Positions 1 through 9,286 of a stretch of DNA of 64,000 nt are shown in pieces (the stretch's first letter is position 1; every line of letters begins with the position of its first letter). A program made the position numbers and the translations under genes. Under the pieces are notes generated by a model, which was not told where the DNA came from, did not search any database, and was given only the letters and a program-made list of their open reading frames with translations. Source of the DNA: Comamonas thiooxydans. Its GTDB lineage: Bacteria; Pseudomonadota; Gammaproteobacteria; Burkholderiales; Burkholderiaceae_C. The DNA lies in the NCBI RefSeq assembly GCF_000964545.1, contig NZ_BBVD01000015.1:53110-117109 (forward strand). The letters run 5' to 3'.

Positions 1-1927
1 CGGCTAGCTTCTCGCCTGCCTGCACCTTCTGGCCGGGCTGCACGGCCACATCGACCAGCAGGCCGGGCATGGGCGAGAGCAGGAATTTGGACAAGTCGGG
101 CGGGGCCTTGTAAGGCATGAGCTTGTGCATCTCGGCACCCTTGGGCGAGAGCACCAGCACATCGGCTTGCGTGCCGTTGTGGATGACGCGCAGAGCCAGC
201 GGGTTCTTGCCGTTGCCGCGCTCGATCTGGCAGGTGAACGCCTTGCCGTTACAGACGCCGCGCACGACCAGATCGCGAATATCGGCATTGCTGCGGAATT
301 CGTAGGCCTTGTCGTCGATCACCACCTTGCAGACGCGGGCCTGGGCATCAAAGTCGGTCACCTCGCCAGTCACATACTGGTTCTTGCCTTCTGCCCCCAG
401 AACCACAGCGGTGTACTTCTCGCCCACCTGCACCTGGTGGCCTTGCATCTGGCCGGTGATGGTCGATGCACGCGCACGGTAGCGGCGATTGCGGAACAGG
501 GCCAGAGCCACCAGGAAGTCGGGATCATCGTGGGGCACGTCCTCGGCATGGAAGCCGTCGGCATAGTGCTGGGCGATGAAACCGGTGTTGAACTTGCCCG
601 AGACAAAGTCCGGGTGCGCCAGCAGGGCCGCCTGGAACGGGATGTTTGAGCTGATGCCGCGGATGGCAAAACCGTTGAGTGCTTCGCGGGCCTTGGCGAT
701 GGTATCGTTGCGATCCTTGCCATGCACGATGAGCTTGGCAATCATCGAATCGTAGTACATGGGGATCTCGCCACCGTCATAGACGCCGGTGTCCACACGC
801 ACGCCGTTCAGGTGCTCGGTGTCGGACTGCCACATAGTCTGCTCGGGCGGCGCAAATCGCACCAGGCGGCCAGTCGAAGGCAGGAAATTGCGGAACGGGT
901 CTTCGGCGTTGATACGGCACTCGATGGCCCAGCCGTCGCGCTTCACATCGGCCTGGGTGAAAGACAGCTTTTCGCCGGCGGCCACGCGGATCATCTGCTC
1001 GACCAGATCGAGGCCGGTGATGCATTCGGTCACCGGGTGCTCCACCTGCAGACGGGTGTTCATCTCCAGGAAGTAGAAGTCCTGGTCCTTGCCGACCACG
1101 AACTCCACGGTGCCGGCGCTCTGGTATTTGACGGCCTTGGCCAGGGCCACGGCCTGCTCGCCCATGGCCTTGCGGGTTTCGTCACTGATGAAGGGCGAAG
1201 GCGCTTCCTCGATCACCTTCTGGTGACGGCGCTGGATCGAGCATTCGCGCTCGTTCAGGTAAACCACATTGCCGTGGCTATCGCCCAGAATCTGGATTTC
1301 GATATGGCGGGGCTCCTGAACAAATTTCTCGATGAAGATACGGTCATCGCCAAAGCTGTTGCGAGCCTCGTTCTGGCAGGAGGCAAAACCTTCAAAGGCT
1401 TCCTTGTCGTTGAAGGCCACGCGCAGACCCTTGCCGCCGCCACCGGCCGAAGCCTTGATCATCACGGGGTAGCCTATGCCCTTGGCGATTTCCACTGCCT
1501 GCTCGGGGCCTGCGATGGCGTCGTTGTAGCCAGGGATGGTGTTGACTTGGGCTTCGCCGGCCAGCTTCTTGGAGGCAATCTTGTCGCCCATGGCAGCAAT
1601 GGAATGCGACTTGGGGCCGATGAAGGCAATGCCCTCTTCTTCGCAGCGCTTGGCAAAGCCCTCATTTTCCGAGAGAAAACCGTAGCCGGGGTGCACTGCC
1701 TGTGCGCCGGTCTGCTTGCAGGCTTCAATGATTTTCTCGCCCAGCAGATAGGACTCGCGACTGGGTGCAGGGCCCAGGCGCACGGCCTCGTCGGCCAGCT
1801 TGACATGGCGCGCGTCCTTGTCGGCGTCGGAATAGACCGCCACGGTCTGGATGCCCATCTTGCGCGCGGTGGCGATGACTCGGCAGGCGATCTCGCCACG
1901 GTTGGCGATCAGAATCTTGGTAAACAT
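1..1927 (-). CDS. pccA: Propionyl-CoA carboxylase alpha (biotin) subunit, C-terminus cut by window edge
   Basis: Biotin carboxylase/biotin carrier subunit: uses ATP and bicarbonate to carboxylate biotin, which the beta subunit uses to turn propionyl-CoA into methylmalonyl-CoA. Seen: 642 codons from an ATG preceded by AGGAGATAT. The N-terminal domain opens MFTKILIANRGEIACRV, the ATP-grasp glycine loop KASAGGGGKG is at about residue 160, and EMNTRLQVEHPVTE follows near 290. The biotinyl domain has begun (SPMPGLLVDVAV) but the window ends before the biotinylated lysine. It lies 27 bp behind pccB in one leftward operon with meaB and the mutase. A 3-methylcrotonyl- or acetyl-CoA carboxylase is less likely given those neighbours. 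Confidence 0.95.
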   Translation of the reverse strand, partial: MFTKILIANRGEIACRVIATARKMGIQTVAVYSDADKDARHVKLADEAVRLGPAPSRESYLLGEKIIEACKQTGAQAVHPGYGFLSENEGFAKRCEEEGIAFIGPKSHSIAAMGDKIASKKLAGEAQVNTIPGYNDAIAGPEQAVEIAKGIGYPVMIKASAGGGGKGLRVAFNDKEAFEGFASCQNEARNSFGDDRIFIEKFVQEPRHIEIQILGDSHGNVVYLNERECSIQRRHQKVIEEAPSPFISDETRKAMGEQAVALAKAVKYQSAGTVEFVVGKDQDFYFLEMNTRLQVEHPVTECITGLDLVEQMIRVAAGEKLSFTQADVKRDGWAIECRINAEDPFRNFLPSTGRLVRFAPPEQTMWQSDTEHLNGVRVDTGVYDGGEIPMYYDSMIAKLIVHGKDRNDTIAKAREALNGFAIRGISSNIPFQAALLAHPDFVSGKFNTGFIAQHYADGFHAEDVPHDDPDFLVALALFRNRRYRARASTITGQMQGHQVQVGEKYTAVVLGAEGKNQYVTGEVTDFDAQARVCKVVIDDKAYEFRSNADIRDLVVRGVCNGKAFTCQIERGNGKNPLALRVIHNGTQADVLVLSPKGAEMHKLMPYKAPPDLSKFLLSPMPGLLVDVAVQPGQKVQAGEKLA

Positions 1928-1954
1928 GGATATATCTCCTGGTTCTTCTTGTTC

Positions 1955-3490
1955 TTACAGAGGAATGTTCCCGTGCTTGCGCCAGGGGTTGTCCAGCTGC
2001 TTGTTCTTGAGCATCTCCAGCGAGCGGCAGATGCGCTTGCGCGTTTCATGCGGCTGGATCACATCGTCGATAAAGCCACGGGCACCGGCCACAAAGGGGT
2101 TGGCAAAGCGTTCCTTGTATTCCGCTTCGCGCGCGGCCAGCTTCACCGGATCGTTCTTGTCTTCGCGGAAGATGATCTCCACCGCGCCCTTGGCACCCAT
2201 CACGGCGATTTCCGCATGGGGCCAGGCCAGGTTCACGTCGCCACGCAAATGCTTGGAAGCCATCACGTCGTACGCGCCGCCATAGGCCTTGCGGGTGATG
2301 ACGGTGATCTTCGGCACCGTGGCTTCGGCATACGCGTACAGCAACTTGGCGCCGTGCTTGATGATGCCGCCGTATTCCTGAGAGGTACCGGGCATGAAAC
2401 CGGGCACGTCGACAAAGGTGACCACGGGGATGTTGAAGGCATCGCAAAAGCGCACGAAGCGCGCCGCCTTGATGGAGGATTTGATGTCCAGGCAGCCAGC
2501 CAGCACCAGGGGCTGATTGGCTACGACGCCCACGGTCTGGCCGGCCATGCGGGCAAAACCGATGATGATGTTCTTGGCGTACTCGGGCTGCAGCTCGAAG
2601 AAATCGCCATCGTCCACGGTCTTGAGAATCAGCTCCTTCATGTCGTAGGGCTTGTTGGCGTTTTCAGGCACCAGCGTATCCAGCGACATGTCGGCGCGGC
2701 CCACGGGGTCTGTGGTTTCGCGCACGGGAGCCTTTTCCTTGTTGTTCAAGGGCAGATAGTTATAGAGGCGACGCAGCATCATCAGTGCTTCCACGTCATT
2801 GTCGAAAGCCATGTCGGCCACGCCGCTCTTGGTGGTGTGGGTGATGGCTCCGCCCAGCTCTTCGGCCGTGACTTCCTCGTGAGTCACTGTCTTCACGACT
2901 TCGGGCCCGGTCACGAACATATAGGAGCTGTCCTTGACCATGAAGATGAAGTCGGTCATGGCCGGCGAGTACACGGCGCCGCCGGCACTAGGGCCCATGA
3001 TCATGGAGATCTGGGGCACCACACCCGAGGCCAGCACATTCTTCTGGAATACATCGGCATAGCCGCCCAGAGAGGCAACGCCTTCCTGGATACGCGCGCC
3101 GCCCGAATCGTTGAGGCCGATGACGGGAGCGCCGACCTTCATGGCCTGGTCCATCACCTTGCAGATCTTCTCTGCATGGGTTTCGGACAGCGCGCCGCCG
3201 AACACCGTGAAGTCCTGGCTGAACACAAAGACCAGACGGCCGTTGATCATGCCGTAGCCGGTGACCACGCCGTCGCCCGGGATCTTGGTGTTTTCCATGC
3301 CGAAGTCCGTGCAGCGGTGCTCCACGAACATGTCCCACTCTTCAAAAGTGCCGTCGTCCAGCAGCAGCTCGATACGCTCACGCGCCGTCAGCTTGCCTTT
3401 CTTGTGCTGCGCATCGATGCGCTTTTGTCCCCCACCCAACCGAGCGAGTTCTCGCTTGGCTTCCAGCTGCTTCAGGATATCGTCTTGCAT
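1955..3490 (-). CDS. pccB: Propionyl-CoA carboxylase beta (carboxyltransferase) subunit
   Basis: Transfers the carboxyl group from biotin to propionyl-CoA, giving methylmalonyl-CoA for the mutase encoded upstream. The 511-residue protein has the usual family length and a full crotonase-fold carboxyltransferase pair. Seen: the N-terminal start region with KGKLTARERIELLLDDGTFEE, the glycine-rich acyl-CoA segment NDSGGARIQEGVASLGGY near residue 130, and the C-terminal half with VPGFMPGTSQEYGG and KAYGGAYDVMASK. The start ATG is the first in frame. It sits between meaB and pccA; the 80-bp gap to meaB holds a dispersed repeat. Confidence 0.96.
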   Translation of the reverse strand: MQDDILKQLEAKRELARLGGGQKRIDAQHKKGKLTARERIELLLDDGTFEEWDMFVEHRCTDFGMENTKIPGDGVVTGYGMINGRLVFVFSQDFTVFGGALSETHAEKICKVMDQAMKVGAPVIGLNDSGGARIQEGVASLGGYADVFQKNVLASGVVPQISMIMGPSAGGAVYSPAMTDFIFMVKDSSYMFVTGPEVVKTVTHEEVTAEELGGAITHTTKSGVADMAFDNDVEALMMLRRLYNYLPLNNKEKAPVRETTDPVGRADMSLDTLVPENANKPYDMKELILKTVDDGDFFELQPEYAKNIIIGFARMAGQTVGVVANQPLVLAGCLDIKSSIKAARFVRFCDAFNIPVVTFVDVPGFMPGTSQEYGGIIKHGAKLLYAYAEATVPKITVITRKAYGGAYDVMASKHLRGDVNLAWPHAEIAVMGAKGAVEIIFREDKNDPVKLAAREAEYKERFANPFVAGARGFIDDVIQPHETRKRICRSLEMLKNKQLDNPWRKHGNIPL

Positions 3491-3543
3491 GCTTGTCCTC
3501 TAACGTGATTTGGGTTGCTTGTCTCGCAATGGTGATGCTGCGA

Positions 3544-3598
3544 TGCTATGGTAATAAGAGCTGCTAGCGCCTACTGCATTTGGGCTAGAAGCAGATTT
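3544..3598. repeat. Dispersed Comamonadaceae-type short repeat, copy 1
   Basis: About 55 bp between pccB and meaB that matches the copies at 22908, 35292 and 44284. Shared blocks, read on the minus strand, are AAATCTGCTTCTAGC and GGCGCTAGCAGCT. It overlaps the 3' end of meaB: its sequence encodes the last few residues (LLLAQMQ) and the TAG stop. Alignment was done by eye. Confidence 0.55.
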
Positions 3599-4575
3599 CT
3601 TGCTGCGGTACTGGCAGCGATACGACCTGCTGCCACATCGTCCTGAAGGACGGGGAGCATGGCCTTGACCTGCGGATGCTGGCGAAACGCCTGCTTGAGG
3701 CCGAAGTCGATGCGCTCCCACATCCAGGACAGGGCTTGCTTCTCGCGGCGCAGGGCCAGGCGACCGTTGACGGTCTGCAGCTCTCTGAAGCTGCTGACTG
3801 CAGCCCAGAAGCCCTCCACCCCCTGCCCCAGCAAGGCACTGATCTGCAGCACACGCGGCTGCCACAGCGCACCGGTGTTGGCGTGGTCGGGGTTGCCGTG
3901 CATGCCCAGCAGGCGCAGGCTCGATGTGATCTGGGCCTGGGCACGCGTGGCCGCATGGGGGTCGATGTCGGCCTTGTTGATGACCACCAGATCGGCCAGC
4001 TCCATCACGCCCTTCTTGATGGCCTGTAGGTCGTCACCCGCATTGGGCAGCTGCAGCACGCAGAACATGTCCGTCATGCCGTGCACGGCGATCTCGCTCT
4101 GACCCACGCCCACGGTCTCGACGATGACCACGTCGTAACCGGCGGCTTCGCAGACCAGCATGGCCTCGCGCGTCTTTTCGGCCACACCGCCCAGCGTGCC
4201 GCTGCTGGGGCTGGGGCGAATATAGGCCTCCAGCCGCATGGACAGTTGCTCCATGCGAGTCTTGTCGCCGAGGATGGAGCCGCCTGAGACTGTGCTGGAC
4301 GGATCGATCGCAAGCACGGCCACACGCAGACCCTTCTCTATCAGGTACAGGCCCAGGGCTTCGATGAAGGTGGATTTGCCGACGCCCGGCACGCCGCTAA
4401 TGCCAAGGCGAAACGCCTTGCCCGTATGCTGCAGCAGAGCGGTGAGCAGGCCGTCTGCCTGTTCACGATGGTCGGCCCGGGAGGATTCAAGCAAGGTAAT
4501 GGCCTTGGCCATGGCCCGGCGCTGCACGGCAGGGTTGCCGCGCAGGATACCGTCTTGCATTTGCTCAGGGGTCAC
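3571..4575 (-). CDS. meaB: MeaB/ArgK-type G3E GTPase, chaperone of methylmalonyl-CoA mutase
   Basis: P-loop GTPase that protects methylmalonyl-CoA mutase and controls loading of its adenosylcobalamin cofactor. Seen: Walker A GVPGVGKSTF at residues 61-70, DPSSTVSGGSILGDKTRM (switch region), ETVGVGQSEIAVHGMTD (Walker B region) and NKAD as guanine-specificity motif. The start is uncertain. The open frame extends upstream into the mutase gene, but homology begins near VTPEQMQDGILRGNP; GTG at 4575 gives 334 residues, the usual size, and ATG at 4560 is the alternative. It lies 37 bp after the mutase stop. Older annotations name this family ArgK, a misnomer. Confidence 0.93.
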   Translation of the reverse strand: MTPEQMQDGILRGNPAVQRRAMAKAITLLESSRADHREQADGLLTALLQHTGKAFRLGISGVPGVGKSTFIEALGLYLIEKGLRVAVLAIDPSSTVSGGSILGDKTRMEQLSMRLEAYIRPSPSSGTLGGVAEKTREAMLVCEAAGYDVVIVETVGVGQSEIAVHGMTDMFCVLQLPNAGDDLQAIKKGVMELADLVVINKADIDPHAATRAQAQITSSLRLLGMHGNPDHANTGALWQPRVLQISALLGQGVEGFWAAVSSFRELQTVNGRLALRREKQALSWMWERIDFGLKQAFRQHPQVKAMLPVLQDDVAAGRIAASTAARNLLLAQMQ

Positions 4576-4612
4576 GTCGCGATCGCCTTTGCTATCGATG
4601 CTTGCCGGCCGA

Positions 4613-6787
4613 TCAGAGACCGCTGGCCTTCTTGATCTGCTCCAGCACATCCTTGGCGCTGGCAGGAATGGGAGTGCCGGGTCCGTATACGCCCTTGACG
4701 CCCGCGTTGTAGAGGAAATCATAGTCCTGAGCGGGAATCACACCGCCCACAAAGACGATGATGTCGTCCGCACCCTGCTTCTTGAGCTCGGCAATGATGG
4801 CTGGCACCAAAGTCTTGTGCCCGGCGGCCAGAGTGGAGACACCCACAGCGTGCACATCGTTCTCGATGGCCTGGCGAGCGCATTCTTCGGGGGTCTGGAA
4901 CAGAGGCCCCATGTCCACGTCGAAACCCAGGTCGGCAAAGGCAGTGGCGACCACCTTGGCTCCACGGTCATGGCCATCCTGACCCAGCTTGGCGATCATC
5001 ACTCGGGGGCGTCGGCCCATGGCCTGCGAAGCGGTGTTGATTTCTTCCTTGAGCTTGTCCCAGCCTTCGGCGGAGTCATAAGCGGCAGCGTACACACCGG
5101 TCACCTTCTGGGTATCGGCGCGGTGGCGGCCAAACGCCTTTTCCATCGCGTCGGAAACTTCACCTACCGTGGCACGCAGACGCACGGCCTTGATGGACAG
5201 GTCCAGCAGATTGCCCTCGCCGGACTCTGCCGCTGCCGTGATGGCAGCCAGCGCAGCTTCGACCAGGGCTGCATCGCGCTTAGCCTTGATATTCTTGAGC
5301 CGCGCAATCTGGCTGTCACGCACCTTGACATTGTCCACTTCCAGAATGTCGACCGGGTCTTCCTTGGCCAGCTTGTACTTGTTGACGCCGACGATGACTT
5401 CCTTGCCCGAGTCGATACGCGCCTGCTTCTCGGCGGCAGCAGCCTCGATCTTGAGCTTGGCCCAGCCGCTATCCACCGCGGCAGTCATGCCGCCCATGGC
5501 ATCGACCTCCTCGATGATGGCCCAGGCCTTGTCGGCCATTTCCTGGGTCAGTTTTTCCATCATGTAGGAGCCGGCCCAGGGGTCGATCACATTGGTGATA
5601 TGGGTCTCTTCCTGAATGATCAGCTGTGTGTTGCGGGCAATACGGGCAGAGAACTCCGTGGGCAGGGCGATGGCCTCGTCCAGCGCATTGGTGTGCAGGG
5701 ACTGGGTGCCGCCGAACACGGCCGCCATGGCTTCGATAGTGGTGCGCACCACGTTGTTGTAGGGGTCCTGTTCGGTCAGCGACCAACCCGAAGTCTGGCT
5801 ATGGGTGCGCAGCATCAGGCTCTTGGGGTTCTTGGCGTCAAAGCCTTTCATGATGCGGCACCACAGCAGGCGCGCAGCACGCATCTTGGCCACTTCCAGG
5901 TAGAAATTCATGCCCACGGCCCAGAAGAAGGACAGACGGCCCGCAAAAGCGTCCACGTCCATGCCCTTGGCAATGGCTGTCTTCACATATTCCTTGCCGT
6001 CGGCCAACGTGAAAGCCATTTCCAGCGCCTGGTTGGCACCGGCTTCCTGCATGTGGTAGCCCGAGATCGAGATCGAGTTGAACTTTGGCATGTTCTGGCT
6101 CGTGTACTCGATGATGTCGCCAATGATCTTCATCGACGGCTTGGGCGGATAGATATAGGTGTTGCGCACCATGAACTCTTTCAGAATATCGTTCTGAATC
6201 GTTCCCGCGAGCTGGTCCTGCGAGACGCCCTGCTCTTCGGCGGCTACCACATAGCCGGCCAGCACGGGCAGCACGGCGCCGTTCATGGTCATGGAAACGG
6301 ACACCTTGTCCAGAGGGATCTCGTTGAAGAGGATCTTCATGTCCTCGACGGAGTCAATCGCCACACCGGCCTTGCCCACATCCCCCGTCACGCGTGGATG
6401 GTCAGAGTCGTAGCCACGGTGCGTAGCCAGGTCAAAAGCGACGGAAACGCCTTGACCGCCGGCAGCCAGGGCCTTGCGATAGAAGGCGTTGGATTCTTCG
6501 GCGGTGGAGAATCCCGCGTACTGGCGAATGGTCCAGGGCCGGCCTGCATACATGGTGGCCTGGGGGCCGCGGATATAAGGGGCGAATCCCGGCAGCGTGT
6601 TGGTAAAGGGCAGATCGGCAGTGTCTTCAGCCGTATACAGCGGCTTGACGGTGATGCCGTCCGGCGTGACCCAGTTCAGGTTGTTGATGTCGCCACCGGG
6701 GGCTGCCTTGTTGGCGGCCTTGTTCCAGGCTTGCAGATCAGCGGGTGCAAATTCTTGTGGGTCCTGTGCCGGATTCTCTTGGCTCAT
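4613..6787 (-). CDS. scpA: Methylmalonyl-CoA mutase, single-chain with B12-binding domain
   Basis: Adenosylcobalamin-dependent isomerase converting (R)-methylmalonyl-CoA to succinyl-CoA, which lets propionate carbon enter the TCA cycle. 724 residues: an N-terminal TIM barrel (RGPQATMYAGRPWTIRQYAG, SVSMTMNGAVLPVLAGY, RTHSQTSGWSLTEQDPYNN) and a C-terminal cobalamin-binding Rossmann domain. The latter carries the DxHxxG motif as GQDGHDRGAKVVA near residue 600, whose His is the lower axial ligand. It is first gene of the leftward operon mutase-meaB-pccB-pccA. No methylmalonyl-CoA epimerase is visible in the window, so it must be elsewhere. Symbol follows the E. coli homologue; mcm or mutA are also used. 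Confidence 0.95.
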   Translation of the reverse strand: MSQENPAQDPQEFAPADLQAWNKAANKAAPGGDINNLNWVTPDGITVKPLYTAEDTADLPFTNTLPGFAPYIRGPQATMYAGRPWTIRQYAGFSTAEESNAFYRKALAAGGQGVSVAFDLATHRGYDSDHPRVTGDVGKAGVAIDSVEDMKILFNEIPLDKVSVSMTMNGAVLPVLAGYVVAAEEQGVSQDQLAGTIQNDILKEFMVRNTYIYPPKPSMKIIGDIIEYTSQNMPKFNSISISGYHMQEAGANQALEMAFTLADGKEYVKTAIAKGMDVDAFAGRLSFFWAVGMNFYLEVAKMRAARLLWCRIMKGFDAKNPKSLMLRTHSQTSGWSLTEQDPYNNVVRTTIEAMAAVFGGTQSLHTNALDEAIALPTEFSARIARNTQLIIQEETHITNVIDPWAGSYMMEKLTQEMADKAWAIIEEVDAMGGMTAAVDSGWAKLKIEAAAAEKQARIDSGKEVIVGVNKYKLAKEDPVDILEVDNVKVRDSQIARLKNIKAKRDAALVEAALAAITAAAESGEGNLLDLSIKAVRLRATVGEVSDAMEKAFGRHRADTQKVTGVYAAAYDSAEGWDKLKEEINTASQAMGRRPRVMIAKLGQDGHDRGAKVVATAFADLGFDVDMGPLFQTPEECARQAIENDVHAVGVSTLAAGHKTLVPAIIAELKKQGADDIIVFVGGVIPAQDYDFLYNAGVKGVYGPGTPIPASAKDVLEQIKKASGL

Positions 6788-6862
6788 GTTGTCTCTCGTA
6801 TGCGGTGCGCGCAGTGAAGTTTGGAATTGCGGTGAACTACCTAGATGCGCCTAGTGTACATG

Positions 6863-6901
6863 ATTCATAATTATGAATTCAAAATACTTGCAGCATATAA
6901 T
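6863..6901 (+). promoter_or_regulatory. Divergent control region: 16-bp palindrome and gntR -10 box
   Basis: Perfect palindrome ATTCATAATTATGAAT at 6863-6878 midway between the divergent mutase and gntR genes, followed by TATAAT at 6896-6901. The palindrome covers the expected -35 position of the gntR promoter, which is the arrangement expected for an autoregulatory operator. It is 110 bp from the mutase start, so it could control both directions. Function is inferred. Confidence 0.6.
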
Positions 6902-6909
6902 CTCGCGTA

Positions 6910-7545
6910 ATGACAAGCAAAACACTTACTCCTCTTGCGCTATATGAGCAGGTCGCCGAGCAGTTGCGTCAACGCATCTTCCGGCGAGAGCTTGAGCCCG
7001 GAGCCTGGATCGACGAACTCAAGATTGCCGAGGAATACGGCATCAGCCGCACCCCCCTGCGCGAGGCACTGAAAGTACTGGCCGCTGAAGGCCTGGTGAC
7101 CATGAAACTGCGCCGAGGCGCTTACGTGACCGAGGTATCGCGCAAGGACATCTCCGACGTCTATCGATTGCTGAGTCTGCTGGAGGCAGATGCTGCGGCC
7201 GAGGTTGCCGGCAAGGCCACGGACGAGCAATTGCAGCGTCTGCAGCAGACCCACGAGGAGTTGAAGCGGAACACAGCCGACGCCGAGCGGTTCTTCGCGC
7301 TCAACGAAAGCTTTCACATGCAGATTCTCGATATTGCCGATAACCGCTGGCGTAACCAACTGGTGGCCGATTTGCGCAAGGTCATGAAGCTGAACCGTCA
7401 CAAATCACTGTTCAAACAAGGCCGTATTGAAGATTCCTTGGCAGAGCACGAAGCCATCATGCAAGCACTGCTGAAGCGCGATCCGAAAATTGCCATGAGC
7501 GCAGTGCAGCAGCATTTCTCAAATGGACTCGACGCTGCGATCTAA
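6910..7545 (+). CDS. GntR-family (FCD/FadR subfamily) transcriptional regulator
   Basis: Probable ligand-controlled repressor of the divergent propionate operon. 211 residues: N-terminal winged helix (YEQVAEQLRQRIFRRELEPG, then IAEEYGISRTPLREALKVLAAEGLV with the GntR recognition-helix signature SRTPLREAL) and an all-helical C-terminal FCD domain. FCD metal/ligand residues can be picked out in LNESFHMQIL and LAEHEAIMQAL. There is no Shine-Dalgarno sequence before the ATG and the TATAAT box ends only eight bases upstream, so the mRNA is probably leaderless. The ligand is unknown; a methylmalonyl/propionyl pathway metabolite is a guess from context. Confidence 0.9.
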   Translation: MTSKTLTPLALYEQVAEQLRQRIFRRELEPGAWIDELKIAEEYGISRTPLREALKVLAAEGLVTMKLRRGAYVTEVSRKDISDVYRLLSLLEADAAAEVAGKATDEQLQRLQQTHEELKRNTADAERFFALNESFHMQILDIADNRWRNQLVADLRKVMKLNRHKSLFKQGRIEDSLAEHEAIMQALLKRDPKIAMSAVQQHFSNGLDAAI

Positions 7546-7665
7546 AAGATCCATGTTCGATCCGCTCTAGTATTTATCCTATAAATTTGAAATATTGGAT
7601 TACCCACTTCATGCGATGCTTGTCAGGTAACTGAATGTGCTTTCAGTGTTACAGGACCATGATTC

Positions 7666-9210
7666 ATGCTGGCGCAATTTTTCTGGAGCCCGTCTGCCGA
7701 CGCTCACGTGCTAAAGGGTGAATATGACCCCTTCCTTGTGACCTTATCGCTGGCAGTTTGTTGGATTGCCTCTGGTCAAGCTTTGCGCCATGCTGCTTTT
7801 GCCAGACTGGCCACATCAAGGCAGTTGCGCAACTGGTCCATTGTGAGCGGGTCGCTGGCACTGGGCATAGGCATCTGGGCCATGCATTTCATCGGCATGC
7901 TCGCTTATTCGATGCATGCTGCAGTTCAGTATGATTTGCCGGTCACCGTCTTCTCGATCATTCCAGGTATCGCGGCATCAGCAGTGGCCCTTGCCTTGCT
8001 GGCTCACAATGAACTCAATCTCAGGCAATTGGCATTAGGCGGCTTGACGGTTGGTATCGGCATTGCTGCAATGCATTACAGCGGCATGGCAGCAATGCGC
8101 ATGCCTGCCACGCACCAGTACTCACCACTCTGGTTTGCCATTTCTCTCATTGTTGGCGTAGCGCTGGCCACCTTGGCGCTCTGGATTCGTTTCGGGCTGG
8201 CACGCTTCAACCTCAAACAAGACCACTGGCGCAAAACGCTGGCAGCCATCATCATGGGCGCCGCGATCTCGGGCATGCATTACACAGCCATGCTGGCGCT
8301 GCGAGTCACGGCCGAGCATGAAACGCATGACGCGGCATCATCGAACGATCGTTTGATTCTGGCACTGACCATTGCCGTTATTACTCTGCTATTTGGCGGA
8401 CTGATCGCACAGGCCAATGCCTTGATTCAGTACCGCAGTCGCTGGCAGAAAGTGGATATGAATGAAGCCCGACTGCAAGCTTTGGTGAATATGGCAGCAG
8501 ATGGAATTATCTGCATCGATAATCGGGGATGCGTAACGGATTACAACCCTGCAGCTGAGGTCATATTCGGCTGGAGCCCAGATGAAGTATTGGGCCAGAA
8601 CGTGAAAATGCTCATGCCCGCAGCGCTGTTCAACCAGCATGATCATTATCTGGAACAGCATGAAGCCGGCCAGCGAAACAACGCGCCACCTCTGAAGAAC
8701 AAGATTTCAGAGGTGCTCGGCCAGCACAAGGACGGTACGCTGATTCCCATGCGCCTGGCCTTGAGCCAGGCCGAGGCTCGGGGTCAGCGCATGTATGTAG
8801 GCCTTCTGACCGATCTCTCAGACCGCAAGCGAACCGAACGGCAACTACATATAGCTACCACGGTATTCAATCATTCCTTCGAAGGCATGGTGGTCCTTGA
8901 TGCGAACCGGAAAATTGTAGATATCAATCCGGCCTTTGCGCGTATCAGCGGCTTGAACCGCCAGGGAGCGAAGAACAAGGAGTTCTCCAGTCTTTTCATC
9001 CACGACGATGACAACACGGCAGTCCAGTGGTCGCAGATCTGGACCGAAATCGGTAAAAAAGGGCACTGGCAAGGCCTGCGTGTCATGCACCATGACAGGA
9101 ACCGACATCAGATTTCCCTGACGGCAGTGCGCGACGAGCAGCATCGCCTGCACCATTACATCGCCGTCTGCTATCAAAGCATCGATATCCCGCTTGGAGC
9201 CACGATCTGA
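7666..9210 (+). CDS. MHYT-domain membrane sensor with two PAS domains and no output domain
   Basis: Integral membrane sensor. The N-terminal ~250 residues carry the seven-helix MHYT domain with its three repeated motifs: MHFIGM at 73, MHYSGM at 137 and MHYTAM at 204, thought to bind a metal such as copper and sense gas or redox. Two PAS domains follow (about 262-380, with VTDYNPAAEVIFGWSPDEVLGQ, and about 385-505, with VDINPAFARISGLN). Homologues usually continue into GGDEF and EAL domains; this protein stops after the second PAS, at 514 residues, with a clean TGA. It may act through a partner or be a truncated descendant. The acyl-CoA synthetase starts 76 bp downstream. Confidence 0.88.
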   Translation: MLAQFFWSPSADAHVLKGEYDPFLVTLSLAVCWIASGQALRHAAFARLATSRQLRNWSIVSGSLALGIGIWAMHFIGMLAYSMHAAVQYDLPVTVFSIIPGIAASAVALALLAHNELNLRQLALGGLTVGIGIAAMHYSGMAAMRMPATHQYSPLWFAISLIVGVALATLALWIRFGLARFNLKQDHWRKTLAAIIMGAAISGMHYTAMLALRVTAEHETHDAASSNDRLILALTIAVITLLFGGLIAQANALIQYRSRWQKVDMNEARLQALVNMAADGIICIDNRGCVTDYNPAAEVIFGWSPDEVLGQNVKMLMPAALFNQHDHYLEQHEAGQRNNAPPLKNKISEVLGQHKDGTLIPMRLALSQAEARGQRMYVGLLTDLSDRKRTERQLHIATTVFNHSFEGMVVLDANRKIVDINPAFARISGLNRQGAKNKEFSSLFIHDDDNTAVQWSQIWTEIGKKGHWQGLRVMHHDRNRHQISLTAVRDEQHRLHHYIAVCYQSIDIPLGATI

Positions 9211-9286
9211 GCCCTATACCAGCCTGGATGTCTCTGGCGCTATCATTCGCGTAGCGGGAAATTGCCCGCTTCCTGAAGGCAAGCGC

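Noticed and set aside
722..3508. 928-codon rightward open frame over pccA/pccB
   Set aside because: Antisense to two convincing carboxylase genes. It has no domain, and its His/Gly/Val-rich composition is the mirror of the real genes' codon bias. High-GC coding DNA commonly gives such frames.
4238..6817. 859-codon rightward open frame over the mutase gene
   Set aside because: Antisense artefact of the methylmalonyl-CoA mutase gene; no motif seen.
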